Positions 15,720 to 23,904 of a stretch of DNA of 64,000 nucleotides are shown one piece after another (the stretch's first letter is position 1; every line of letters begins with the position of its first letter). The notes beneath the pieces are model-generated. The model saw only the letters and a program-made list of their open reading frames with translations. It made no database searches and was not told the DNA's origin. The stretch comes from Methylobacterium sp. WSM2598 (GTDB taxonomy: Bacteria; Pseudomonadota; Alphaproteobacteria; Rhizobiales; Beijerinckiaceae), in assembly GCF_000379105.1 (NCBI RefSeq), contig NZ_KB900609.1, positions 4,369,031-4,433,030 of the forward strand, read 5' to 3'. Both the position numbers and the translations under genes were made by a program.

Positions 15720-17054
15720 TCAGCGGGCGCCGTCGAGGCGGGCGAGGGGATCGGGCGACGCCGGCGGCGGGGGTCGGCTGCGCCCGAGCGCCCGCACCAG
15801 CGCCCGCAGGTCGGGCGGCGGCTCCGCCCCCGGCCCGAACAGGGCCCGGTCGAGGGAAGCGAGGAGGCCGGCCGTGGCGGGATCGCGCCGCCAATGCGCG
15901 GCGAGCGCCGCGTCGGCCCGGGCGAGGCATGCCCGGAACGCCGGCGCGTCGCCGCGCCGCGCGGCCCGCCTCAGGCCCCGCAGCGTCGCGGCGCGGGGAT
16001 CCGATCGCGAAAAGAAGCCGGCAAACAACAGCGCGCCGAGACCGAAGGCGAGGGTGCCGGCGAGCGCGGCCGTCCAGGCGGAGCGGGGCGGCGGCAGGTC
16101 GGCCTCGTCGGGCTCCGCCCGGGCGCGGCTCCCGACGATGCGGGCGGGAATCTCGGCCTCGCGCATGGTGCGCGACGCGGTGTTGAACCAGGGAACGCGG
16201 ATCTCCGCGAGCGTGACCGGCTCGGCCACGCCGGGGCGCACGTCCCACTGGTAGGTGGCGCGGCTCACCGGCCCGGTGGGCGTGATGAAGGTCTGGCGCT
16301 CGGTCGGGCCCGCGAAGGTCAGCACGCCCCGGCTGCGCATGATCGGGCGCGGCGGGAGCCCGTCGCCGGTCATGCCCCGCGCCTCGATGATCACGGTGCG
16401 GCGGGCGGATTCGCCCACCCGGAGGGTCTCGGGCTCGGGGTTCCACACGTCCGTCACCGCCACCGCCGAGGCGGGCAGCCACCAGGGGTCCTTCTGGTCG
16501 GGTCCGCCCGGCCCCGTCCAGGGCTTCACCTCGATCGGGACCGGCGCCGAGGGCACGTCGACCACCCGCCGCCCGCCGCCGTCCACGAGGGTGAGGTGAT
16601 GCACGAAGGGCTCGATGGTGAAGAGGCCCGGGCGCTGGGGGAACACCGCCACGACCCGCTCGAAGCCGCGCGCCTCCTGGCCGTCGATGCTGGTCTTGAA
16701 CCAGCGGTCGCGGCCGAGCTGGGTCCAGCTGAAATTCTGCAGCGGGGGCTGGCGCAGATCCTCCAGGGTGATCTGGGCGCGGTAGGTGCCGCGGATGTGC
16801 AGGAGCACCATCTCGCGCGGAAAAGGCGCGGCGTTCCCGCCGGTCTCGGGCGTCACCGTGAGGGTGAGGTCGCCCGGGTCGAGGGCCAGGGCCGGGCCGG
16901 CGAGCAGCAGCGCGAGCACGAGGCCGGCCGCGCGCTCAGCCGCGTTTATTAGCCGGCTCAAACTCGCTCTCCGGCGCCGGTCCCCTGCGGCGCGGCGCGG
17001 CGTTCCCCGACCGGCGAGCGCGTCCTGCGCGAGATAAGTTTCGCGGCTAACCAT
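15720..17054 (-). CDS. BatD-like membrane protein, last gene of the MoxR/vWA operon
   Basis: This protein of up to 444 residues has a signal peptide (LVLALLLAGPALALDPG), a long periplasmic beta-rich part with BatD-type segments (VGESARRTVIIEARGM, WDVRPGVAEPVTLAEIRVPWF) and one membrane segment near residue 345 (AWTAALAGTLAFGLGALLFAG), followed by a cytoplasmic tail. BatD proteins work with MoxR ATPases and vWA proteins in envelope or metalloenzyme maturation. The ATG at 17054 lies two bases after the stop of the TPR gene; about 35 residues precede the signal, so a later start is possible. The last gene of a seven-gene operon. Confidence 0.8.
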   Translation of the reverse strand: MVSRETYLAQDALAGRGTPRRAAGDRRRRASLSRLINAAERAAGLVLALLLAGPALALDPGDLTLTVTPETGGNAAPFPREMVLLHIRGTYRAQITLEDLRQPPLQNFSWTQLGRDRWFKTSIDGQEARGFERVVAVFPQRPGLFTIEPFVHHLTLVDGGGRRVVDVPSAPVPIEVKPWTGPGGPDQKDPWWLPASAVAVTDVWNPEPETLRVGESARRTVIIEARGMTGDGLPPRPIMRSRGVLTFAGPTERQTFITPTGPVSRATYQWDVRPGVAEPVTLAEIRVPWFNTASRTMREAEIPARIVGSRARAEPDEADLPPPRSAWTAALAGTLAFGLGALLFAGFFSRSDPRAATLRGLRRAARRGDAPAFRACLARADAALAAHWRRDPATAGLLASLDRALFGPGAEPPPDLRALVRALGRSRPPPPASPDPLARLDGAR

Positions 17055-17056
17055 TT

Positions 17057-17953
17057 TCACCACGGGTTGCTCCCGGGCTGGACGGCGCTGCCCGCCTCCT
17101 GGCGGCGCAGGTGCTCGGCCTCGAGCCGGCGCTTGAGGAAGCGGCCCGGATCGTCCGTCATGGTCGCGAGCCAGTGCCGGTCCGCGCGGATCTCCTTGGC
17201 CTCGAAGCTCTTCGAGACGCGGCGGACCTCCCGCTCGACCACCTGCGAGACGCTGGCGAGGCCCGCGCCGCTGCGCCCGCCCCCCTCCGCGTCGCTCGCC
17301 GATCCCCGCGCGCGCCCGCGTCCGGGATCGACGGCGCGCTGCTCGGCCTTGCCGGTGCGCGAGGCCTTCGAGGTGCCGGGCGCGTCGGCGGCCGCCGAGG
17401 CCTCGCGGTTGCCGGCCAGCCCCTCGCCGAAGGAGGCGTTGCCCGGGTCGTTCTCGTCGCTGGTGGCCTTCGCGTCGTAGCGCGTGGTCTGGTCGGCGCG
17501 GGCATTGGCCTCGCCCGCCGCCTGCTGGCCGAGGGTGAGGTGCTCGTCGAGGAGGCGGGCGACGAGGTCGCGATTGGCGCGGGCATCCTCGTTGCCGGGG
17601 TCGCGCGCGAGCAGGGCCTCGTAGGCCTTGAGCGCCCCGTCGAGGTCGCCCGCCATGGCGAGCGCGTTGCCGCGATTGTAGGCGGCGGCGCGGCCCCGCG
17701 CCTGCCCGAAGGCCTCCGCGGCCTCCCGGTAGCGTCCGGCCGCGTAGAGCGCCGTGCCGCGCCAGCCCGGATCGTCGGCGACCCGCACGGCGAGGCCGGG
17801 CAGGCCGGCGGCGAGGAGCGCGCGCCCGAGGCTCGCCCGCGGCACCGCGAGGAGGCCGAGCGCAGCGAGGGCCCCGGCGACCGCCAGGGCGCGGGCCGCG
17901 CTCCCGGGGCGCGGGCGGCGGCGCGGCCGGATCGCGGGCAGGACCGCCTCCAT
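17057..17953 (-). CDS. TPR-repeat membrane protein (BatC/MxaK-like)
   Basis: This protein has 298 residues with an N-terminal membrane segment (ARALAVAGALAALGLLAVP) and tetratricopeptide repeats: WRGTALYAAGRYREAAEAFGQ, AAYNRGNALAMAGDLDGALKAYEALL and DARANRDLVARLL. The C-terminal half is low-complexity and polar, ending RQEAGSAVQPGSNPW. In Bat and mxa operons such TPR proteins sit between vWA proteins and BatD and are thought to be scaffolds. The start ATG overlaps the stop of the upstream vWA gene (TGATG), which indicates translational coupling. Confidence 0.85.
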   Translation of the reverse strand: MEAVLPAIRPRRRPRPGSAARALAVAGALAALGLLAVPRASLGRALLAAGLPGLAVRVADDPGWRGTALYAAGRYREAAEAFGQARGRAAAYNRGNALAMAGDLDGALKAYEALLARDPGNEDARANRDLVARLLDEHLTLGQQAAGEANARADQTTRYDAKATSDENDPGNASFGEGLAGNREASAAADAPGTSKASRTGKAEQRAVDPGRGRARGSASDAEGGGRSGAGLASVSQVVEREVRRVSKSFEAKEIRADRHWLATMTDDPGRFLKRRLEAEHLRRQEAGSAVQPGSNPW

Positions 17954-18876
17954 CAGGCCCCCCTCCGGAACAGCAGCAGGGCGGGCGCCAGCGCCCCGAG
18001 GAGCAGCCAGCGCCCGAGATCCTGCCAGGCCAGCACGGCGAGGCCCCCGTCCGCGAGGTGCCGGGCCGCGGTCTCGCCGACCGCGCCGAGGACCGGGGCG
18101 GGCGCGTCGAGGTCGGCCGCGACGCCACCCCCCGCCGCGGCGAGGCGGTCGAGGGCGGGCCGGTCGGGCCGGGGCGCCTCCGGCGGCAGGGCCGGCGTCG
18201 GCACGAACAGCGCGTGCAGGCGGTGGCCGTCGCCCGACAGGCCGCTCGCCTCGCGCCGGGCCGCCTCGTCCACGCCGCCCCCGTCGGAGACCAGCACCAC
18301 GTCCGCCCCGACCGCGCCCATCTCCGCGAGGGTGCGGCGGGCGAGCGCGAGGCCCCGGGCCGGGCGGCTGCCGCGGTCCGGCACCGTGGCGCCGTCGAGG
18401 GCGAACAGGATGGTGCCGAGGGCCTCCCGGTCGGTGGTGGGCGTCGCGGCCAGGTAAGCGTCGCCCGCGTAGACGACGAGGGCGACCTGCCGGGTGCCGG
18501 CCGCCTCGGCGAGGCTCTGGGCGACGCCCCGCACCTCGTCGAGCCGCCCGCCCTCGGCCACGGAGCGGGACAGGTCCATCACCAGGATCGTGGCGTCGAG
18601 GTTGCGGAATCCCGCCGCGTCGCCGCGCTGCACGGCCGGGCCGGCGAGGGCGAGGGCGAGGAGGGCGGCGGTGGCCAGGAGGGCGGCCTGGCCCGCCCGC
18701 CGCCGCCCGGGCAGGACGGCGCCCCGCGCCGTCAGGCCCGCGAGCAGGCGCGGCTCGATCGCCCGCACCCAATCCCCCAGGGGGGCGGCCCGGAACGCCG
18801 CGCGCCACGCGAGGAGGCCGAGGAGCGGCAGGGCGAGGAGCCACCAGGGGCGCAGGAGGGTGAGGGCGTCGCTCAT
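17953..18876 (-). CDS. von Willebrand factor A domain membrane protein (BatB-like)
   Basis: This 307-residue protein has two N-terminal membrane segments (PWWLLALPLLGLLAW and AALLATAALLALALAGPA), a periplasmic vWA domain with the MIDAS motif DLSRS in ILVMDLSRSVAEG, a second metal-site element VLVSDGGG, and a C-terminal membrane segment. The normal MIDAS form DxSxS is intact, so metal binding is expected. In related operons this subunit partners with the second vWA protein and a MoxR ATPase. It overlaps the upstream vWA gene by 4 bases (ATGA) and the downstream TPR gene by 1 base. Confidence 0.9.
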   Translation of the reverse strand: MSDALTLLRPWWLLALPLLGLLAWRAAFRAAPLGDWVRAIEPRLLAGLTARGAVLPGRRRAGQAALLATAALLALALAGPAVQRGDAAGFRNLDATILVMDLSRSVAEGGRLDEVRGVAQSLAEAAGTRQVALVVYAGDAYLAATPTTDREALGTILFALDGATVPDRGSRPARGLALARRTLAEMGAVGADVVLVSDGGGVDEAARREASGLSGDGHRLHALFVPTPALPPEAPRPDRPALDRLAAAGGGVAADLDAPAPVLGAVGETAARHLADGGLAVLAWQDLGRWLLLGALAPALLLFRRGA

Positions 18877-19862
18877 GCCGTGCGCCTCGCGAGCAGCAGC
18901 GAGAGGGCGGTGAGGAGGGCGAGGCCGCCCGGCCAGGGCCAGAGGTCGCGGCGCAGCGGCACCGGCGGCGCCTTGGCGCGGCCGCCCTCGACCTCGTCGA
19001 TGGCATCGGCCACGGCCGCGAGGTCGTCGGTGGTGCGCACGCGGAAGAAGCGCCCGCCGCTCGTCGCCGAGACGTCCCGCAGGGCCTCGGTATCGACCAC
19101 GTCGGGGTCGCCGTCCGCGTCCGAGAGGTCGCGCGGCCCGAGCGCGATGGTGTGGACCCGGATGCCGAGGTCGCGGGCGAGGCCCGCCACGTCGTGCGGC
19201 GTGGTCTGGCCGGCATTGTTGGCGCCGTCCGAGAGCAGGATCACCACCTTCTCCCGCGCCGTGGCGGCGTCGAGGCGCTTGAGCGCGAGGCCGAGCCCGT
19301 CGCCGATGCCGGTCGAGCGGCCGACGAGGCCGATCTGGGCCTCCTCCAGGGCGTGCACCACCGCGGCGGTGTCGAAGGAGAGCGAGGCCGCCACGTCGGC
19401 CTGGTCGGCGAAGATCACGAGCCCGATCCGGTCGCCGGCCCGGCGGCGGATGAAGTCCGCCCCGACCTGCTTGACGGCCGCGAGGCGGGAGACGTTGCGC
19501 CCGTCGATCGAGAAATCGACCCGCTCCATGCTGCCCGAGAGGTCGAGGGCCAGCATGATCTCGCGGCCCGAGGCCGGGAGGGCCGTCGCCGGCAGCACCA
19601 GCCGGGGCCCGGCGAGCGCGACCACGAGGCAGGTCCAGAGAAGTCCCGCGAGGAGCCGGCGCCGCCGGGCCGCCGCGCGCAGATCCTCGGCCCGGCCGAT
19701 CCGGCCGATGATCGAGTCCGGCACCAGGAGCGCGCCCGCGCCGCCCGCCCGCTCCGGCGGCGCGAGGCGGGCGACCAGGAGGGGCAGCGGCAGGAGGAGC
19801 AGGGCGAGGGGCGCCGCGAAGTCGAAGCCGCCGGGCAGGAGGGCGCCGAGGAGGGAGGCCAT
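18873..19862 (-). CDS. von Willebrand factor A domain membrane protein (BatA/MxaC-like)
   Basis: This 329-residue protein has membrane segments at about 15-30 and 70-88, a vWA domain with the MIDAS motif DLSGS in LALDLSGSMERVDF, the Thr site in VGRSTGIGDGLGLALKRL and VVILLSDGANNAG, then a C-terminal membrane helix (WPGGLALLTALSLLLA). This is the BatA layout. It is expected to face the periplasm and cooperate with the MoxR ATPase in assembly or activation of an envelope target. It begins two bases after the stop of the DUF4381-like gene. Confidence 0.92.
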   Translation of the reverse strand: MASLLGALLPGGFDFAAPLALLLLPLPLLVARLAPPERAGGAGALLVPDSIIGRIGRAEDLRAAARRRRLLAGLLWTCLVVALAGPRLVLPATALPASGREIMLALDLSGSMERVDFSIDGRNVSRLAAVKQVGADFIRRRAGDRIGLVIFADQADVAASLSFDTAAVVHALEEAQIGLVGRSTGIGDGLGLALKRLDAATAREKVVILLSDGANNAGQTTPHDVAGLARDLGIRVHTIALGPRDLSDADGDPDVVDTEALRDVSATSGGRFFRVRTTDDLAAVADAIDEVEGGRAKAPPVPLRRDLWPWPGGLALLTALSLLLARRTA

Positions 19863-19864
19863 GG

Positions 19865-20347
19865 TCAGGCCCGGATCCGCGAAAGGAGCTGCGTCAGCCC
19901 CGCATCGACCGCGTCGAGGTCCGGCGCGGCGGGGGCGTAGAGGTCGCGGGTCAGCGCCCGGCCGGGCCCCGCGGTGAAGAAATCGGTGCGCAACAGGCGG
20001 TCGAGGGCGACGGCCCGGTCCTCGGGCGACCGCCCGCCCATCCCGTCCTCCGCTCCGAGCGCCCGGGCGAGGCGTGCCACGAGGCGCGCCTGCGCGAAGA
20101 GCCGCGCGGGCGGGTCGAGGCCGCGCGCGGCGGCGAGGTCGGCCAGAGCGGCGCGCCGCACGGGGGTGCTTTGCCGGCTCATCAAGCGCCGCGCCGCGAC
20201 CGCCAGGGCGGCGAGCGCGAGGCCGAGCGCGATCGCCGCCAGGACGGCGAGGTCGAGGCCGCCCGTGTCGGGAGGCGCGTGCAGGCCGCGCAGGTCGGCG
20301 AGCGCCGCGCGCAGCGCCGGCGCGGCGCCGTCGTCACAGCACGGCAT
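19865..20347 (-). CDS. DUF4381-like single-pass membrane protein
   Basis: This 160-residue protein has one membrane segment (LDLAVLAAIALGLALAALAVA, about 31-51) followed by a cytoplasmic helical domain (RRAALADLAAARGLDPPARLF). Its place between DUF58 and BatA-like genes and its layout match the DUF4381 proteins of MoxR operons. Its role is unknown; it may dock the DUF58 or vWA proteins. Its start overlaps the end of the DUF58 gene by 14 bases. Confidence 0.8.
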   Translation of the reverse strand: MPCCDDGAAPALRAALADLRGLHAPPDTGGLDLAVLAAIALGLALAALAVAARRLMSRQSTPVRRAALADLAAARGLDPPARLFAQARLVARLARALGAEDGMGGRSPEDRAVALDRLLRTDFFTAGPGRALTRDLYAPAAPDLDAVDAGLTQLLSRIRA

Positions 20348-21254
20348 CGAGGCGCTCCATCAGCGGGGCGAAGGATTCCGGGCCGCCCTCGCTGTCGAGC
20401 CGCACGCCTTCGAGCCCGGCCCGCGCCCAGCGGGAGAGGCGGTCGTCGGGCGGCGGCGCGGCGCGCCCGGCCGCGGCGGTGCCCCGGCGCCCGTCCGGCG
20501 TGGCGAAGGGGTAGAGGCCGGGGGGCGGGGCGCGCTCGAAGGCGTCGCTCACCAGGATCAGGCTGAGCGAGACCCGCTCGGCGAGCGCGGTCAGGGCCGC
20601 CGCGAATCCCTCTCCGGGCTCATCCAGGGAGCTCGCGATCACGAGGTGTCCCCCCGCCGGCAGCAGGGTCTGGGCGCGGGCGAGGGTGGCGAGCAGGGGC
20701 GGGTCCCGCGCCGGGGGCGCGGCGAGCGCCAGCGCGTGCGCCCGGGCGAGGGCGCCGGCGAGCGCCCCCATGCCGCGCCCGCCGCCGGTCGGGCGCAGGA
20801 CCACCGGCTCCGCCTCCGTCGAGGCGACCACGAGGCCGATCCGCCCGCCATCCTCCACGATGCGCCAGCCCAGGAGGGCGAGCGCCTCCGCCGCCGCCAC
20901 GGAGCGCAGGGCCCGCCGCGTGCCGAACAGCATGGAGGGCCGGAAATCGGCCAGCAGCACCACCGCCCGGTCGCGCTCCTCATGGTGGGTGCGCGTGTGC
21001 AGGACGCCCGTCCGCGCCGTGGCGTTGCGGTCGATGTGGCGGACATCGTCCCCCTCCGCGTAGGGGCGCACGTCGTCGGGCTCGGAGCCGCGACCGCGGC
21101 GCCGGGTCACGATCCCGCCCGGCAGGCCGACGAGGCTGCGCGTGGCGAGGCCGCCGCCCCGGCGGGCGAGGTGGCGAAGGCCCATCAGGGCGGCCGCGTC
21201 GACCGCGACGCCGGGCTGCGCCAGGGGATCGTCGGGCGGGGAGGGGCGGGCCAC
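20334..21254 (-). CDS. DUF58 domain protein (MxaS-like)
   Basis: This 306-residue cytosolic or peripheral protein contains the DUF58 signature: GSEPDDVRPYAEGDDVRHIDRNATARTG followed by HEERDRAVVLLADFRPSMLFG. DUF58 proteins have a divergent vWA-like fold and are almost always encoded beside a MoxR ATPase. In the methanol-oxidation cluster of Methylobacterium the counterpart is MxaS. No methanol dehydrogenase gene is in this window. It follows the MoxR gene by 11 bases. Confidence 0.92.
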   Translation of the reverse strand: MARPSPPDDPLAQPGVAVDAAALMGLRHLARRGGGLATRSLVGLPGGIVTRRRGRGSEPDDVRPYAEGDDVRHIDRNATARTGVLHTRTHHEERDRAVVLLADFRPSMLFGTRRALRSVAAAEALALLGWRIVEDGGRIGLVVASTEAEPVVLRPTGGGRGMGALAGALARAHALALAAPPARDPPLLATLARAQTLLPAGGHLVIASSLDEPGEGFAAALTALAERVSLSLILVSDAFERAPPPGLYPFATPDGRRGTAAAGRAAPPPDDRLSRWARAGLEGVRLDSEGGPESFAPLMERLDAVL

Positions 21255-21265
21255 GGCGGGAGGCC

Positions 21266-22300
21266 TCAGAGGGGCCGCACCCGGTCGAGCAGCCCGGCCA
21301 CCAGGGCGCGGGCGGTCTGGCCCTCGGCGGCGGCGCGCCAGGTCAGCGCGAGGCGGTGCGAGAGGGCGTCGGCGGCCAGCGCCGCCACGTCCTCCGGCAC
21401 CACGTGGTCGCGGCCGTGCAGGTAGGCGCGCGCCTTGCCGGCGATCATCAGGGCGAGGGTGCCGCGGGGGGAGACCGGGTGCTCGATCGCGGCGCGCAGG
21501 TCGGGCGCCGCGCTCTCGCTACGGGTCCCGGCCACGAGCCGCACCAGGTAGTCCTTGAGGGCCGGGGAGACGTAGGTCCGGAGGGCGGCGGCGCGGGCGG
21601 CGCGCAGGTCCTCGGCGGTGAGGCGCAGGGGCATCGGCGCCACCTCCGCGCTCATCTCCCCCTCGACCAAGTCGAGGATGCGCCGCTCGGAGGCCTCGTC
21701 CGGCATCTCGACGACGACGTGCAGCAGGAAGCGGTCGAGCTGCGCCTCGGGCAGCGGGTAGGTGCCCGCGTGCTCGATCGGGTTCTGGGTCGCCACGACC
21801 ATGAAGGGATCGGGCAGGGGATGGGTGGTGCCGGCCACCGTCACCTGGTGCTCGGCCATGGCTTCGAGGAGCGCCGACTGCACCTTGGGCGGGGCGCGGT
21901 TGATCTCGTCGACCAGCACCAGGGAGTGGAAGAGCGGGCCTGCCAGGAACTCGAAGCGCCCGCCATCGGGCCGCCACACCGTGGTGCCGGTGAGGTCGGC
22001 CGGCATCAGGTCCGGAGTGCATTGCACGCGCGCGAAGCCGGTATGCAGCCCGTCCGCGAGGCGCTTCACCGCCCGGGTCTTGGCGAGGCCGGGGGCCCCC
22101 TCGATCAGCAGGTGGCCGCCGGTGAGGAGCCCGATCAGCAGGCGCTCGACGAGCCCGCTGCAGCCGATCAGCCCCTCCTCGAGCCCGGCCCGGAGGGTGA
22201 GGACGCGCTCGCGCAGCGCCCGTCCCTCGGCCCGTCCCGCGGCCTGCCCCTCGTCGGGCGGCACCGGGCTTCCGGGCCCGGGGAGGTCCGCGTTCCTCAT
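21266..22300 (-). CDS. MoxR-family AAA+ ATPase
   Basis: This 344-residue AAA+ ATPase has Walker A as EGAPGLAKT, Walker B as LVLVDEINRAPPKVQSALLEAM, sensor 1 in VVATQNPIEHAGTYPLPEAQLDRFL, and the C-terminal lid domain. MoxR proteins act as chaperones that mature metalloenzymes or regulate envelope complexes with vWA partners. It heads the operon MoxR-DUF58-DUF4381-vWA-vWA-TPR-BatD read leftward. The Met at 22300 gives a short variable N-terminus before RERVLTLRAGLEEGL; upstream in-frame sequence is shadow-like. Confidence 0.95.
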   Translation of the reverse strand: MRNADLPGPGSPVPPDEGQAAGRAEGRALRERVLTLRAGLEEGLIGCSGLVERLLIGLLTGGHLLIEGAPGLAKTRAVKRLADGLHTGFARVQCTPDLMPADLTGTTVWRPDGGRFEFLAGPLFHSLVLVDEINRAPPKVQSALLEAMAEHQVTVAGTTHPLPDPFMVVATQNPIEHAGTYPLPEAQLDRFLLHVVVEMPDEASERRILDLVEGEMSAEVAPMPLRLTAEDLRAARAAALRTYVSPALKDYLVRLVAGTRSESAAPDLRAAIEHPVSPRGTLALMIAGKARAYLHGRDHVVPEDVAALAADALSHRLALTWRAAAEGQTARALVAGLLDRVRPL

Positions 22301-22422
22301 CGGGTTCCGCGCCCGCGCATCGCTCGTGGCCCCGCGCACCCCACCATCCGGCCGCCTCCTCGGGCGGGCCTTGTCGCTCGGCCCGCTCTCGCGGGGATTG
22401 AGGCCGCGTCTTCCCTCACGCG

Positions 22423-22803
22423 TCAATCCCGACCCCAGTCCAAGACAACACGTGTTCGCGAGGCGGGCGGCGCGCCCTCGCCCGGCCGCAGCCGCTCGGG
22501 ACGATGCAGCAGCAGCGCGATGAGGAGGGCCTGCCGCCTGGAATCCCGGGACGCGTCCGGCCGCGACAACACGGCGCGGGCGAGCACGCTCCCGGCGACC
22601 GCGGCGCGGATGTCGAGCCGGTAGGCGCCCCCGATCGCGATCCGCTCGACCGCCGGATCGGCGAGGATCAGGTCGATCGCCTCGTCGAGATCCGCCTCGA
22701 CGATCTCGTGGCGGGCGAAGAGGTCGAGGAGCGTCTCGCCGCCGGGCGGCCCGTCGGGGTCCCGCCACAGGATCTGGATGGCCGGCATCGGGGGGGCGCT
22801 CAC
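22423..22803 (-). CDS. Uncharacterised protein, 126 residues
   Basis: I do not recognise this protein. It is soluble, starting with GTG at 22803 (VSAPPMPAIQILW) in a GTGA overlap with the stop of the preceding gene, so the two are coupled. It contains an acidic helical region (HEIVEADLDEAIDLILADPAVERI) and a basic leucine-rich stretch (RRQALLIALLLHRPERLRPG). It lies upstream of the MoxR operon on the same strand with a gap of about 120 bases. Confidence 0.6.
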   Translation of the reverse strand: MSAPPMPAIQILWRDPDGPPGGETLLDLFARHEIVEADLDEAIDLILADPAVERIAIGGAYRLDIRAAVAGSVLARAVLSRPDASRDSRRQALLIALLLHRPERLRPGEGAPPASRTRVVLDWGRD

Positions 22804-23204
22804 GACAGGGCCTCCTCGATCGCGCGCCCGGCCGCGGCGGCGTCCGATTCGGGGACGCCGCTGACTGCGGCGGCGTCCGGCTCCCAGAGGCCGCCGCCCC
22901 GGTAGCGGATGAGGCGGCCCTCGGGCGTGATCCGCACGAGGTGGATCCAGCGGTTCTCGACGAGGTCGCTGCGGGCTGCGTGCCGGGCGGGGCCGCCGCC
23001 GGGAGCGGATCCCAGGAGCCGGCTCATCATTTCCCGCCGCACGGCGCGCTCGCAGGCCTCGTGCAGGATCAGGTCGCGCGCGAGACGGAGCAGGCGCGCG
23101 GGGCAGGGACTGGCGAGGGAGGCCGGCAGGCGACCGACGGCCGCCAGCAGCAGCAGCGGCGCGGCGGCGAGGATCCAAGCGAGGAGCCGGAACATCGGGG
23201 TCAT
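22800..23204 (-). CDS. Uncharacterised membrane-anchored protein, 134 residues
   Basis: I do not recognise this protein. It has an N-terminal hydrophobic segment (LLAWILAAAPLLLLAAVG) that is a signal or anchor, then a mixed region with ARLLRLARDLILHEACERAVRREMM and VENRWIHLVRITPEGRLIRYRGGGLW. It forms a translationally coupled pair with the 126-residue gene downstream (4-base overlap). Confidence 0.6.
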   Translation of the reverse strand: MTPMFRLLAWILAAAPLLLLAAVGRLPASLASPCPARLLRLARDLILHEACERAVRREMMSRLLGSAPGGGPARHAARSDLVENRWIHLVRITPEGRLIRYRGGGLWEPDAAAVSGVPESDAAAAGRAIEEALS

Positions 23205-23904
23205 CCCGGGCGCGGACGACCCTTCAGGTATGCCGGATCACGGCGTTCAGGAAATTCAAATATTGAGCGGTTTCGTTCTGTTTTGTAAAAGATCTGTGTG
23301 GCGACGCCGAATGATCAAGCGGGTCCCGTATTCGGCCACGTCCTGGCGCGCGCCGGTCATCCGCGCCGAGGTCGACGCCATGGCCATGCTGCGGCTGCGC
23401 GCGGTTGGGCGCGGGCGTCGCCCTGGTGCCGCCGACCCGTGGTCCAGGACGAGTTCCCGGCGGGTCTCCTCGTGGCGCGCTGCGGCGTCCCGGAGTGACC
23501 GAGCGCGTCCACGCCATCGTTCAGGCCCGCCGCTGTCCAACCCGCTCCTGACCCTGCTGCTCGAGCCCCCGGACGGCCAATTGGCCAGACCCTTACGCTG
23601 CTAAAAGTTGCATCCTGTCAAATTGGTCGAGACCTCTACCGCAAGGTCTAAGCCGCATGAGTGCGTTGCTAGACAGGTATATCCCGGTCGCGGAAAGGTG
23701 AAATTAACGGTTTCTCACTAGCGTCTGCAGGGTGAGCGGCGGGCGAGCCCGGGCTGGGACCTGCGCCGGCAGGGCACCCCATGCTTCGGGGCCGCGCCGC
23801 GCCGGGCCCGCGGACCGCCCGTCGGGGACCGGCCCGGCCGGCCCCGGCTCACCACGGCTGCGCGAGACGGTCCGCCCGGAGCGGACGGCCCGAAGGATAC
23901 GACC
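23205..23904. other. Intergenic region upstream of the chemotaxis transducer
   Basis: There are about 700 bases without a gene I can support. Two AT-richer patches stand out, near 23240-23310 and 23580-23710, the second ending in a run with GGTGAAATTAACGG; promoters for the two flanking divergent units probably lie there. The frames open in the middle are Arg-rich and have no start context. Confidence 0.45.
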
